Shown here piece by piece: positions 9,859 through 17,784 of a stretch of 33,714 nucleotides of DNA. The stretch is taken from IMG/VR virus record IMGVR_UViG_3300048592_000073, positions 1 through 33,714 of that record. One strand, given 5' to 3'. Below the pieces are notes generated by a model, which saw only the letters and a list, made by a program, of their open reading frames with translations, made no database searches and had not been told where the DNA came from. The stretch comes from a virus. The stretch's first letter is position 1, and every line of letters begins with the position of its first letter. The position numbers and the translations under genes are program-made.

Positions 9859-11871
9859 ATGGCTGGTGAGTTTTCTCCTGTAGTAGCAGAAGCAGAGACT
9901 AGGCAGTACCCTATTGATACACCATCTAATAGGTCTTATGACTACTTAGCTGGTCAGATCAACTCAGTAGGTAACAGTGCCTTAGAAGCATTCGCTTCTA
10001 TGCCAGATACTAGTCTACAACCCTTGGCTAAGAGAGCTAGGGACCTAGTCATGCGTGCTTCTCAGGTTAATGATATCACAGGGAGACCGGTTCAGTCATC
10101 TCAGAAGACTAAGACTGAGGCTGCACTACTAGTTGCTGATGCTGGCCTAGCTGGTCCTGAAGCTGTCCGCTTCGTGTCTAATATCCTAGGCAATACACTT
10201 AGTGGTTCCCTAGGTATCGTAACTACTAACCCCTCTGTAATGGCAGAAGAAGATTTCTTCCAACGTAGAGATGCAGCAGGTATTGCAGCTCTTGGTACTG
10301 ATGCCTCAGATGAAGCTATTGCACGGGAAGGTGAGAGGCAGCTACGTGTCCAAGAAGAGATTAGGCTTGCTGGTCAGAGGATTGAGTTAGCCAAAAGTGA
10401 ACTTGCTCTTGATGAGAGCACGTACAACCATAACAAGAGAGTCATTCGTGACGAGGCTAGTTCTATTGCTTCTAACGTCACAGCTAAAGTACTGAACCCC
10501 TTTTTTAAGCAGATAGCTGAGACTAACCTATCTGATCCTGCTTCTATTGAAGCTAACAGAAAAGCTCTCTTAGAAAGACAAGCTCAGATATCTGCCGTTC
10601 TGTCTCAGCAATATGATGAACTTGGTGTAGACTTTGATACACAAACAGAAGTAATGAATCAGTTAAACCAACGTTTCCAATACATGGCAGATGGGATGGG
10701 TAAGATGGCAGAGATGCCTGCCCAGACATTGAGGATGATCCAAGGTATTAACCAACTATCAGAAGTTGAAAATGGTACACTACTTGGTGCTGTCTTCGGT
10801 ATGTTCGGAGAAGCGCAATCAACTATTGCTTTCCAGAGTGCTGGAATCCAGAACCCTGATATCTTCGCTGATCTAGGGAAGGACTTAAGTAGTTATCTTG
10901 GTAGGACTAAGCTAGCTAGACAGGCTCTAAAGTTCAGAGACTACGATAACTCAGAAACCACTATGCCAATGGCTATTGATATCGTATCTAATCCTACTTC
11001 AGCTAATGATCCAGTATCTCTTAGCACTCTAGCAGATGCAGCCAGCTATCTTGTAACTGGTGCAGTGAATGGTAACTTTAACTCTCAGATGAATGCACTA
11101 GATCTTACTACGGATAGCAACTTCTTAGATAACCTAATCAAGTCAGGTGATAGAGAAGCCATCGTAAGAGTAGGAGTTTTCCAAAAGGAATTTGGTGAAC
11201 GCTTAGCTATGATGATAGGTCAAGCAGCCAAGCAAGTAGAAGGTATCACACTAACTACTAACCCTGATGGTACACTAGACCCCGACTGGGAGGGCTGGAT
11301 GGCGGCTATTGAGAGGGTAGGAGATGCTTACACTGCTGCCCCACTCACGTCTCTCACTGAAGGACAGCCCCTAGTACGTGCCTTTAGAGCTATCGGTCAA
11401 GGGTTCACTGAACTAGATTCACGTAGTACTTTCAGTCAACTAAAATCAATGACTGAAGCATACAACAAAGCAGTGGTCAGCTTGAATAAGATAGGTGCCA
11501 AACTACCTAGGGGCCTACGTAATAACAACCCCGGTAACGTGAAGGCTACTCCTACTCAGTGGCAGGGGGAGGTACCTTCAAGTGATCCTGCCTTTAAGTC
11601 TTTCACTGGGCCTGACAAAGGGGTACGGGCTATTGGTAAGATCATGAGTAATAACAGTAACCTCAGCATCAGAGACTTCATCAACAGGTATGCTCCTCCA
11701 ACTGAGAATGATACAGCAGCCTACCTAGCAGCGGTAACAGCCAGTGGTATTAGTGCAGATGCTACCGTCTCTGAAGTAAACCAGCTTGACTTAGCTAAGG
11801 CTATTATCAAGCACGAGCAGGGAGTACAACCCTTCCACGATGAGTTCATTCGAGAGGCCCTAAATGGATGA
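9859..11871 (+). CDS. Virion protein with C-terminal NNNPGN peptidoglycan-hydrolase-like domain
   Basis: A 670-aa protein preceded by AAAGGAA. Residues 1 to about 545 are helical, Ala/Gln-rich and typical of internal virion proteins. The last 120 residues form a separate domain beginning LPRGLRNNNPGNV, followed by a WQG motif, an FKSF segment, IRDFINRYAPPTENDT and a closing helix. This is the widespread phage domain found in virion-associated and tail proteins that is thought to act on peptidoglycan. The protein probably opens the cell wall during DNA entry. It ends 8 nt inside the next gene. The domain is recognised with fair confidence; the enzymatic role is inferred. Confidence 0.65.
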   Translation: MAGEFSPVVAEAETRQYPIDTPSNRSYDYLAGQINSVGNSALEAFASMPDTSLQPLAKRARDLVMRASQVNDITGRPVQSSQKTKTEAALLVADAGLAGPEAVRFVSNILGNTLSGSLGIVTTNPSVMAEEDFFQRRDAAGIAALGTDASDEAIAREGERQLRVQEEIRLAGQRIELAKSELALDESTYNHNKRVIRDEASSIASNVTAKVLNPFFKQIAETNLSDPASIEANRKALLERQAQISAVLSQQYDELGVDFDTQTEVMNQLNQRFQYMADGMGKMAEMPAQTLRMIQGINQLSEVENGTLLGAVFGMFGEAQSTIAFQSAGIQNPDIFADLGKDLSSYLGRTKLARQALKFRDYDNSETTMPMAIDIVSNPTSANDPVSLSTLADAASYLVTGAVNGNFNSQMNALDLTTDSNFLDNLIKSGDREAIVRVGVFQKEFGERLAMMIGQAAKQVEGITLTTNPDGTLDPDWEGWMAAIERVGDAYTAAPLTSLTEGQPLVRAFRAIGQGFTELDSRSTFSQLKSMTEAYNKAVVSLNKIGAKLPRGLRNNNPGNVKATPTQWQGEVPSSDPAFKSFTGPDKGVRAIGKIMSNNSNLSIRDFINRYAPPTENDTAAYLAAVTASGISADATVSEVNQLDLAKAIIKHEQGVQPFHDEFIREALNG

Positions 11872-12184
11872 CGATGAAATAAGAGAACTCCGTAGATGGA
11901 GACACGACTTGGAAGGGATGGGTATCATGGGAGTACCTGAAAGAGTAAAAGATCTTGAGGTTGCTAGACACCAAGAAGCCCTTGCTAATGTCAGGCTTGA
12001 GTCCACTATCTCTGCCTTAAAAGAAGGGATGAGTGAACTATCTAACACTATCAAGGGCTTCCATGGTGATCTTGCTGGGTTACGTAGGATGTTTATGATT
12101 AGTATTATTGTTATTACAGCAAGTCTAGTGATACCTAATGACATGGTATCTAATGCTGTTCAGCTACTTATCAAGTTCCTCTAA
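11864..12184 (+). CDS. Coiled-coil protein with C-terminal membrane segment; candidate holin or lysis protein
   Basis: A 106-aa protein with a charged N-terminus, a long helix with heptad-like hydrophobics (about residues 25-75) and one C-terminal hydrophobic segment (about 78-103, MFMISIIVITASLVIPNDMV). The layout resembles XhlA-type and other small phage membrane proteins that act in lysis, and it is the last late gene, where lysis genes often sit. No family-specific motif is seen, so a membrane-bound ejection accessory is equally possible. Its 3' end overlaps the convergent DUF3310 gene by 21 nt. Confidence 0.6.
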   Translation: MDDDEIRELRRWRHDLEGMGIMGVPERVKDLEVARHQEALANVRLESTISALKEGMSELSNTIKGFHGDLAGLRRMFMISIIVITASLVIPNDMVSNAVQLLIKFL

Positions 12185-12433
12185 ATACATCTCAAGATAG
12201 TGGATAGCCTTCTGGATATCCTTCTTAGGCTCTCCCTTCTTAAGATGTCTAGCGATATACTTCAAGGCATTACCTGTCTCAAAGCCTAGTTCCCAGTCTC
12301 GGATCACTTCGATGGGTTGGATCTTGGATGATTTGTAGTGATCACCTCCTACCTGTCTCTCAAGTGAAGTGTTTACAGTGTAGACCCCTCGGCCCTTACC
12401 TAAGTACCATATACCTGGGTTGTGTTCCATCAT
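12164..12433 (-). CDS. DUF3310-family protein (T7 gp1.7 nucleotide-kinase-like group)
   Basis: An 89-aa protein. Residues about 28-87 carry the DUF3310 pattern: VGGDHY, QPIEVI, then GNALKYIARHLKKG, and a closing DIQKAIHYLEMYLEEL helix. Small phage proteins of this group include T7 gp1.7, reported to have nucleotide kinase activity, which would fit the RNR, MazG and ThyX nucleotide genes nearby. The start overlaps the RNR stop (the ATGATG contains the TGA). It is the last gene of the long leftward arm and runs into the 3' end of the rightward late arm. Confidence 0.75.
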   Translation of the reverse strand: MMEHNPGIWYLGKGRGVYTVNTSLERQVGGDHYKSSKIQPIEVIRDWELGFETGNALKYIARHLKKGEPKKDIQKAIHYLEMYLEELDK

Positions 12434-14283
12434 CCAATATCTACCAATTCACATACATCACCTGAGCAGGCCATAGTACTGGCTCCTCTAGTTGTGTCTT
12501 CATACACATCAAGTTTACTCCAGTCAAGTTTCAAGTCTACGTAGTTATTCTCATACTCTTCTTTAGTGATAGATTGATAGGGTGCTTGCTTGTAGGAACC
12601 AGTATCATAGGGCAGGAAGCTTACACCTGAGATGGAGTCAAAGTTTTTATACACCCAAGCGCCTACATCTAGCCACTCGTCTTCCTTAACATTGATAGTA
12701 CAAGAAGGCTTATGCTCACACCAGTAGTCTTGTAAGAACTTCCAATCTTTAAGATGTTCTACTGCTGTCCTATCTGACCTTTTGACTGAGCCTTCAGGTG
12801 CCTTGACATAGAAAGAGAAGACAGTAGTAGTCTCTTCTTTACCTATCGCTGGTTCGTGAGGGATTCCTTCTTCCTTAAGAAAGGACGTAAGAGGATCTTT
12901 ATTATCACCTCTAACAGTGCGAATATAGTAATCACTATAACGGGGATGACAACCAGAAGCGCTATCAACAAGCTGTGAAACAGTACCGCTAGGCTTAATG
13001 CAAGTGATCGCAGCACTAGGTTTGATACCTATCTTCTTCGCTAATGATTCGTTCTCCTTGATTGCTACTGACTTCCAGTGAGTAAGATACTGAGGATTGA
13101 AGACAAGATCAGGGTTATCATAGATCCCTGTAAGGCTTACCCCCAGTAGCGCCTCATCCTCCGTGACAGTCTTCCAAGTCTTTCGTAGATACTTAAAGTT
13201 AGTAAGTCTAGCTTGATACGTGCCAAGCACAGTAGCGAGGCGAACCTTGTCAGAGATTGATCCTCTTGTGTCGTACTCCCTGACCACAACTTCACTGAGG
13301 TTGCAGAATTGATTGGGACGTAAGATGATTTCACTACAGGGATTTGTACCAAAAGTGTCACACTCGGCTCTGCGCCCACTTCTGGATGCCTGCAACCGGG
13401 AGGCATCTCGATTAAATATTCCCCGCTCTCCACTTTTACTCTCGTATAGCGCAACCCATTCACGGATAAATGTTCCCATGTCAGGTCGCTCGGTGTAAAC
13501 CGCTGAGTTATTAGCAAGTGCTCGGTAAGGAGTGCTCTCCCACCATTGTCCTGACTTTGCATGTCTCATCCTGTCATCAGATAGGTTTGATAAAGAGATC
13601 ATTGCTGATCGACGTACACCACCAACTACTACGATGTCTGCCACTTTACAACAGAGGTCGTGGACTTCGATGGAGGTGAGCTTTCGTCCCATAGCTCCGG
13701 TAATGGCTCTTGTAGTAAAGTCAAAAAGCTCTTCAAGTGGCTCTGGTCCTGAAGATCTTCCACCAAACGTCTTAAGTGGAGAGCCGGCTGGTCGAACATA
13801 CGCCATGTTCCATCTTGGTATGCCACCACTATAAAGAATCGAGATAAGTTTTCGATAGGCCCTAGCCCACCCTGCCTTACTGTCACCGACCACAATTTCT
13901 TGGCTGGATTTGTCAAAGCTTGAAGCAACTGTTGGTAGCTCATTAATCACCTGCCTCTCTACACTGTATCCCACACCTGTGCCACACATCAGAATGTACA
14001 TAAGCTCGTCGAATGCACGTAGGTTATTCACCTGTAGGTATGAACAGTTGTACCCTGCTACGTTACACCTCTCTAGTGCAGGACCTGCTGTCCACATAGC
14101 ACGCATAGAAGGCATGACATCTAGGTTGTAGATTACATCGTAGAGTTCTGACCTTAGATAAGAGCCAGTCATAAAGTCAAGGTAACGGTTGACTGTCTCG
14201 CTCCAGTCTTCTCTACGGCCTTCGGCCTCAAGCCATCGTGAGTACCTAGACTTGTAGATGAATTCTTGGTAGGGTGTCATCAT
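12430..14283 (-). CDS. nrdJ: Class II (adenosylcobalamin-dependent) ribonucleotide reductase
   Basis: This 617-aa enzyme converts ribonucleotides to deoxyribonucleotides for phage DNA synthesis. Recognisable features are an N-terminal Cys in CNVAGYNCSYL (about residue 73-83), GTGVGYSVE (about 100), the active-site NPCSEIIL loop (about 330) with the catalytic Cys and Glu, IKPSGTVSQL (about 435), and a C-terminal redox pair CSGDVC. The overall layout, with no partner nrdB gene nearby, matches the monomeric B12-dependent class. Such an RNR requires a host that makes or imports cobalamin. It is coupled at both ends to small genes by start/stop overlap, and MazG and DUF3310 neighbours form a nucleotide-metabolism group. 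Confidence 0.92.
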   Translation of the reverse strand: MMTPYQEFIYKSRYSRWLEAEGRREDWSETVNRYLDFMTGSYLRSELYDVIYNLDVMPSMRAMWTAGPALERCNVAGYNCSYLQVNNLRAFDELMYILMCGTGVGYSVERQVINELPTVASSFDKSSQEIVVGDSKAGWARAYRKLISILYSGGIPRWNMAYVRPAGSPLKTFGGRSSGPEPLEELFDFTTRAITGAMGRKLTSIEVHDLCCKVADIVVVGGVRRSAMISLSNLSDDRMRHAKSGQWWESTPYRALANNSAVYTERPDMGTFIREWVALYESKSGERGIFNRDASRLQASRSGRRAECDTFGTNPCSEIILRPNQFCNLSEVVVREYDTRGSISDKVRLATVLGTYQARLTNFKYLRKTWKTVTEDEALLGVSLTGIYDNPDLVFNPQYLTHWKSVAIKENESLAKKIGIKPSAAITCIKPSGTVSQLVDSASGCHPRYSDYYIRTVRGDNKDPLTSFLKEEGIPHEPAIGKEETTTVFSFYVKAPEGSVKRSDRTAVEHLKDWKFLQDYWCEHKPSCTINVKEDEWLDVGAWVYKNFDSISGVSFLPYDTGSYKQAPYQSITKEEYENNYVDLKLDWSKLDVYEDTTRGASTMACSGDVCELVDIG

Positions 14284-14519
14284 TTAGAGAATCTAATCAC
14301 TTGTGCACCATCATACACTTTCTCCATCTCTTCCTTGTCTTCAAAGAATTCCTCAAAGTCCATGATAGTTACTGGCTTGATCCCAGATACTTGGTAATGT
14401 TCTACTCCGTTCATCTCTTTCCAAGCCTTCATAGCGTTATCAAAGTTTAGGTAGAGGTAAAAGTAATCTTTATCAACCTTGGTATCAGTTACTACAATGA
14501 GTAGTGCTTCAGCTTGCAT
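14280..14519 (-). CDS. Small acidic unknown protein
   Basis: A 79-aa protein, acidic in its C-terminal half (MDFEEFFEDKEEMEKVYDG), with a beta-type N-terminus. No family is recognised. Start and stop overlap the neighbouring genes (TAATG upstream, TGA inside the RNR start), so it is read as part of the RNR operon. Confidence 0.7.
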   Translation of the reverse strand: MQAEALLIVVTDTKVDKDYFYLYLNFDNAMKAWKEMNGVEHYQVSGIKPVTIMDFEEFFEDKEEMEKVYDGAQVIRFSK

Positions 14520-14647
14520 TACCAGATCCTAACATAATAACCATCATACTTAACGTATTCTATAGGTCCGAAATCGTTATCCCAAATAACTTCTGCTTCC
14601 TTGTCTTCAATTGCCATCAGTCTAATAATTAGCTGTTCTAATGTCAT
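14519..14647 (-). CDS. 42-aa micro-protein between mazG-like and nrdJ genes
   Basis: ATG at 14647 overlaps the stop of the MazG-like gene and the TAA at 14521-14519 overlaps the next start, both as TAATG. The 42 residues (starting MTLEQLIIRLMAIEDKEAEV) form an acidic helix followed by an aromatic tail. The perfect junctions at both ends are the main support. Function is unknown. Confidence 0.6.
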   Translation of the reverse strand: MTLEQLIIRLMAIEDKEAEVIWDNDFGPIEYVKYDGYYVRIW

Positions 14648-15009
14648 TAGATAAAATACTCCATGTTAGGTGGGTAATAGTACTCACCCTTAAGAATCTT
14701 ACCGTCTTCTCTACGTGTGAGGTTCCCATCCATGTCACCCTTAGATAGGTTACTCTCACCTACCTCATCGAAGGCACCCCCATAGTCCCATCCTTTGTGC
14801 TCAGTAAAGACCATATTAGTGAAGGTCACATCACACATCTCTTTGAGCAGGTTCATCTTGGACTCTACCCAAGCTGGTGTTCTACGGTACTCTTCGATAG
14901 CCTTAAGCAACTCTTTAGCTTCTTCTTCCATGACAGTCAGCAAGAGTTCTTCGGACTGTGGGCCAGTTAGATCCATCCATTGGTTGACTACGTCTTCGTA
15001 GATTGGCAT
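14647..15009 (-). CDS. mazG: MazG-like nucleotide pyrophosphohydrolase
   Basis: A 120-aa all-alpha protein. The metal-binding pattern is visible as EEEAKELLKAIEE (about residues 28-40) and LLKEMCDVTF (about 54-63), corresponding to the ExxE and ExxD motifs of the MazG/phosphoribosyl-ATP pyrophosphatase superfamily. The C-terminal part (ESNLSKGDMDGNLTRREDGK) is typical of phage members. It would hydrolyse NTPs/dNTPs or (p)ppGpp-like substrates; marine phage MazG has been proposed to alter the host nucleotide state. The 59-aa upstream gene overlaps its start by 22 nt. Confidence 0.85.
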   Translation of the reverse strand: MPIYEDVVNQWMDLTGPQSEELLLTVMEEEAKELLKAIEEYRRTPAWVESKMNLLKEMCDVTFTNMVFTEHKGWDYGGAFDEVGESNLSKGDMDGNLTRREDGKILKGEYYYPPNMEYFI

Positions 15010-15167
15010 GGTATCTCCTCCATAACTACAATGTCTGCAAAGTAGTACTTAGTCTTCTTCCTGTTAACTATGTTATCGTCTTCTTGTACCTCGTACTCAT
15101 CGAGATAAACGATGTAGTTGTCCCACCCCGGTCTCCACTCTTTGGTTATCTCTACAACTTTCTTCAT
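14988..15167 (-). CDS. 59-aa small protein upstream of mazG
   Basis: ATG at 15167 lies behind a strong Shine-Dalgarno (GAGGAG, about 5 nt upstream) and the frame runs to TAG at 14990-14988, overlapping the MazG start by 22 nt. The product (MKKVVEITKEWRPGWDNYIV at its start) is charged and aromatic with beta character. No family is recognised. The ribosome-binding site makes it more convincing than the overlapping frame at 15097-15333. Confidence 0.6.
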   Translation of the reverse strand: MKKVVEITKEWRPGWDNYIVYLDEYEVQEDDNIVNRKKTKYYFADIVVMEEIPCQSTKT

Positions 15168-15333
15168 CTAGCTCCTCTTCAGATTGTAATTCAATCTCAA
15201 TGTACTTGTCAACATCTTCGATAGGATCGGTGTACCTCTTAGGGTGAGGCTTACGTGGTACCTTAGGGGTAATCTTATTCGTCTTGCTCAAAATCAAATT
15301 CCATCTCGGTGTCAGCAATGTACCGTGCCTCAA
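15097..15333 (-). CDS. Possible small basic/acidic protein, start uncertain
   Basis: This frame reads through 15333-15097 (78 aa from the first ATG). It overlaps the preceding gene by 59 nt and the following 59-aa gene by 71 nt. A TTG at 15291 would give a shorter 64-aa product and a smaller overlap. It is kept because the space 15170-15275 has no better coding explanation and the product has a basic, then strongly acidic segment (IEIELQSEEELDEESC). No ribosome-binding site is clear. Confidence 0.35.
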   Translation of the reverse strand: MRHGTLLTPRWNLILSKTNKITPKVPRKPHPKRYTDPIEDVDKYIEIELQSEEELDEESCRDNQRVETGVGQLHRLSR

Positions 15334-15463
15334 AGATCTTTAGGTCTACCTTGTACCTATCGAGTGCTTCGATGAGGGTGCGCGAATCAAGGTCTAGCTC
15401 ATAGATGATATCTTCAGGAGTTAGTGTATCTACAACGTAATCTTTAATATGATTAGGCAACAT
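15275..15463 (-). CDS. Small acidic helical protein
   Basis: A 62-aa protein that begins inside the end of the phosphoesterase gene (ATG in GATGTTGCCTAA). The sequence suggests a helical N-terminus (NHIKDYVVDTLTPEDIIYEL) and an acidic tail ending FDFEQDE. It could be a protein-binding adaptor, but no family is recognised. Confidence 0.65.
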   Translation of the reverse strand: MLPNHIKDYVVDTLTPEDIIYELDLDSRTLIEALDRYKVDLKIFEARYIADTEMEFDFEQDE

Positions 15464-16226
15464 CTCTTAATGTCTCCATACTGATTAGTTCAATGTCTGA
15501 AAAAGTACCATTAGATACGTTATGAAGAATAACAACTCCACTCCACCAATCCTTCACTCCGGTACCTGCATACTTAAATGATGGGGATGACTTATCTAGA
15601 AAACAGCCAGCTACAACACCCCACCTTGCTACTCCATCAATACCAACCTTACGGCTAATGTCTAAGTTATGACTATGGCCGACAACAGTAGTAGACATGC
15701 AAGTAGTAACCAAATGATGAGCAAGATTAAGACCTGCCTTAGCCCTACTTGTCCCTTGAGTAGGGACAAAATGAGAGTATTGAATACCATCAATAGAAAT
15801 AATATCAGGAGTGTCACCAAGATAAGGGACATACTGCCATCCAATCTTGTCCCAGCCAAATGAACGGTGGTCTACAATACCTTCAAGAAGTGTAGACTTA
15901 GTAGATACAGCCTTCGTTAGTCTGTGTTCGTGGTTACCTTCAAGTGCAATGAAGAGAGGGAGTCTCTTCTTACTAATCTTAATCCTAGACATGAGTACCG
16001 ACTGAGCTAACCAACCTTCTTGAAGATCTTTACTAAGTCGTCTCCCCTCAAAGCTAGACTTACCTACATCATAAGATGAGAGGCTAGGCATATCGAAGAA
16101 GTCACCACCATTAATAACTACATCAGGCTTACGGTTGATGATTAACCTAGCAAGGGCATCGAAACGAGTAAGGGTATCTCCCGGTGCTACGTGTGCATCG
16201 GTAAAGATTAGATGGGTGTTACTCAT
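15453..16226 (-). CDS. Calcineurin-like metallophosphoesterase
   Basis: A 257-aa protein with the family's metal-binding motifs in order: DAH (about residue 10), GGDFFD (about 40), GNHEHR (about 98) and GHSH (about 187). These bind two metal ions and support phosphodiester or phosphomonoester cleavage; phage relatives act on DNA, nucleotides or 2',3'-cyclic phosphates, and the substrate here is unknown. The start at 16226 (MSNTHL) is preferred over an in-frame ATG at 16244 because it overlaps the stop of the upstream 57-aa gene by 8 nt. It lies in the replication arm. Confidence 0.8.
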   Translation of the reverse strand: MSNTHLIFTDAHVAPGDTLTRFDALARLIINRKPDVVINGGDFFDMPSLSSYDVGKSSFEGRRLSKDLQEGWLAQSVLMSRIKISKKRLPLFIALEGNHEHRLTKAVSTKSTLLEGIVDHRSFGWDKIGWQYVPYLGDTPDIISIDGIQYSHFVPTQGTSRAKAGLNLAHHLVTTCMSTTVVGHSHNLDISRKVGIDGVARWGVVAGCFLDKSSPSFKYAGTGVKDWWSGVVILHNVSNGTFSDIELISMETLRDVA

Positions 16227-16392
16227 CAGGTTGCAAAGCCTCATACATTACGACAGCTTTATTAATAAATAGGTATAAAGCTGCCCTATCTTTGATATGA
16301 ATATAATCGTCAAGTTCAAGGAAAAAATATCCCTCTTCTGAGATACTCACAGTAACTTCTGTCTCATTAATAGTATGAGTGACACTAAACAT
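16219..16392 (-). CDS. 57-aa unknown protein
   Basis: ATG at 16392 overlaps the stop of the upstream 47-aa gene by 8 nt, and its TAA overlaps the phosphoesterase start. The product (starting MFSVTHTINETEVTVSISEE) looks like a beta-hairpin followed by a helix. No family is recognised; support is the tight coupling on both sides. Confidence 0.6.
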   Translation of the reverse strand: MFSVTHTINETEVTVSISEEGYFFLELDDYIHIKDRAALYLFINKAVVMYEALQPDE

Positions 16393-16528
16393 CTTCTACC
16401 TCAAGGTCAAACAAGAACTCTCTTAGCATGGTAAGGTCTAAGGTTGTAATCTCAAATGGTTCAAAGTTCTTGATCTGACACCAAACCTTACCACCACTAG
16501 TGTATACTCTAACCTCGTACTCAAGCAT
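16385..16528 (-). CDS. 47-aa unknown protein
   Basis: ATG at 16528 lies 8 nt inside the end of the 66-aa gene, and TAG at 16387-16385 overlaps the start of the next gene by 8 nt. The 47 residues are beta-rich at first (MLEYEVRVYTSGGKVWCQIK) and end in an acidic helix. No family is recognised. Confidence 0.6.
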   Translation of the reverse strand: MLEYEVRVYTSGGKVWCQIKNFEPFEITTLDLTMLREFLFDLEVEDV

Positions 16529-16721
16529 CATCTGTCTTTCTCTTCTGATGGTATGCTTCCATATGTGCCATCAGTTCATCACCATTCCACATCTGATAGA
16601 AGACTTCAATAGGCAGTGCGACATGATCACCCATCATATTGCTTTCAAAAGTAACCCAATCATCTTCTAAGTACATCTTATACTTATTGTCGATATTAAC
16701 AATTACTTCCTTCTTCATCAT
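16521..16721 (-). CDS. 66-aa unknown protein downstream of GIY-YIG gene
   Basis: A 66-aa protein whose start overlaps the stop of the GIY-YIG gene. It has a short beta N-terminus (KEVIVNIDNKYKMYLEDDW) and a His/Lys-rich helical end. No family is recognised. Confidence 0.65.
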   Translation of the reverse strand: MMKKEVIVNIDNKYKMYLEDDWVTFESNMMGDHVALPIEVFYQMWNGDELMAHMEAYHQKRKTDDA

Positions 16722-17179
16722 AGTTTCCTTATAAGTTTAAGCAACTCATCGTGCTCTGTCTTAGATGGAGAGTAGACATCATCTATTCTTTTGTTATACC
16801 AGTTTAATGGGTCAAGTAATATATCCTTCTTATGTTGGATGTTAGCTTCAAGGTACCTTAGAGAACCTTTAGAGTTAACCTGAGCAAGTATCTCAAACTT
16901 GAAGTTACCAATACCGATGTTCTTTATGTCTCTATTAACATCAGGACTAGAACCAGTATAAGTTCTCCAGTCTGATTCACTTACTCTCTTACCTTTACGT
17001 GTATTCCAATACTGCTTTCGTCCTAAGTACTTCCTTCCAGTGACTTTGTTAGTGATGAGATACAAGAATCCAAGGTACTTTTTAGGTTCTGGTACGACAC
17101 CTTCCCAAGGTACTCTGGGGGCGGATAGGTTCTGAGTATAGTCAGGAGTATCAGGTTCCTCTCGTATTGTATGGGGCAT
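16718..17179 (-). CDS. GIY-YIG family endonuclease (homing-type)
   Basis: A 153-aa protein. The catalytic domain begins near residue 35 with GFLYLITNKVTGRKYLGRK, the variant form of the GIY...YIG motif common in phages, followed by the conserved Arg in DWRTYTGSS (about 71) and the metal-binding Glu in RYLEANIQ (about 110). Such enzymes nick or cut DNA and often promote their own spread. The 5' 157 nt, including the first GIY-YIG strand, lie on top of the exonuclease 3' end in another frame. No DNA-binding extension is seen after the catalytic domain. The true start could be a little inside the given one. Confidence 0.78.
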   Translation of the reverse strand: MPHTIREEPDTPDYTQNLSAPRVPWEGVVPEPKKYLGFLYLITNKVTGRKYLGRKQYWNTRKGKRVSESDWRTYTGSSPDVNRDIKNIGIGNFKFEILAQVNSKGSLRYLEANIQHKKDILLDPLNWYNKRIDDVYSPSKTEHDELLKLIRKL

Positions 17180-17778
17180 GAATATAGATCCTTTATGTCG
17201 GCACCAGTAGCTAAGTACTTCTCTGCTTTCTTAGGACCCATACCACGTATACCGTGCACGTTGTCAGCTACATCCCCTGTTATCAACTGTACTTGCAGGA
17301 AGTGATCAGCTTGAGCTTGGGTTACCCAGTATAGGTTCTTCTTCGGGTAATTATAATGCCAACCGGGGATCTGGTCAAGGTCTTTATCGTTAGTTACGAT
17401 ACATGTATGCATATCTCTATAACGATCCAGAGCATAACACTGCATAATACCCATACCATCATCAGCCTCTATCCCATCTAGTACTACTGCATCATAGTCA
17501 GACACTAGATAATCATTCAACGCCTGTCTATGGGGTGGAGGATCTGTCTTGCGGTTACCTTTATACACTTCTCCATTGGACGTAGAAGACATCTGTCGCC
17601 TGTACTGCTTCGCTCCAGACAGGAAGAAGATACCATCTCTACACTTCAGACGATCTGCTATCTGCATAATAGTAGAATCAAGTGTCTTCTTGGCGAGATC
17701 TAGACGGAGACCCTTAGTCGCAGCCGCAGTACGGTACGTCAGCAGATCTCCGTCTAGTAGTAGTAACTTTATAGACAC
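17023..17778 (-). CDS. 5'-3' exonuclease of the FEN/PIN type (T7 gp6-like)
   Basis: A 251-aa protein with the acidic metal-binding sites of flap-type nucleases: LLLDGDLLTYR (about residue 5-15), DGIEADDGMG (about 100), VTNDKDLDQIPG (about 128) and a helix-3-turn-helix region, TGDVADNVHGIRGMGPKKAE (about 168-187). T7 gp6 of this type removes RNA primers and degrades host DNA. The last roughly 50 residues are encoded over the 5' part of the GIY-YIG gene and may not be original sequence. It starts shortly after the SSB gene; exonuclease, SSB and polymerase together form the replication core. Confidence 0.85.
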   Translation of the reverse strand: MSIKLLLLDGDLLTYRTAAATKGLRLDLAKKTLDSTIMQIADRLKCRDGIFFLSGAKQYRRQMSSTSNGEVYKGNRKTDPPPHRQALNDYLVSDYDAVVLDGIEADDGMGIMQCYALDRYRDMHTCIVTNDKDLDQIPGWHYNYPKKNLYWVTQAQADHFLQVQLITGDVADNVHGIRGMGPKKAEKYLATGADIKDLYSCPIQYERNLILLTILRTYPPPEYLGKVSYQNLKSTLDSCISSLTKSLEGST

Positions 17779-17784
17779 AACATT

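Noticed and set aside
13137-13943. Frames of 100-141 aa overlapping the RNR gene
   Set aside because: The RNR frame carries conserved catalytic motifs throughout; these are antisense or shifted shadows.
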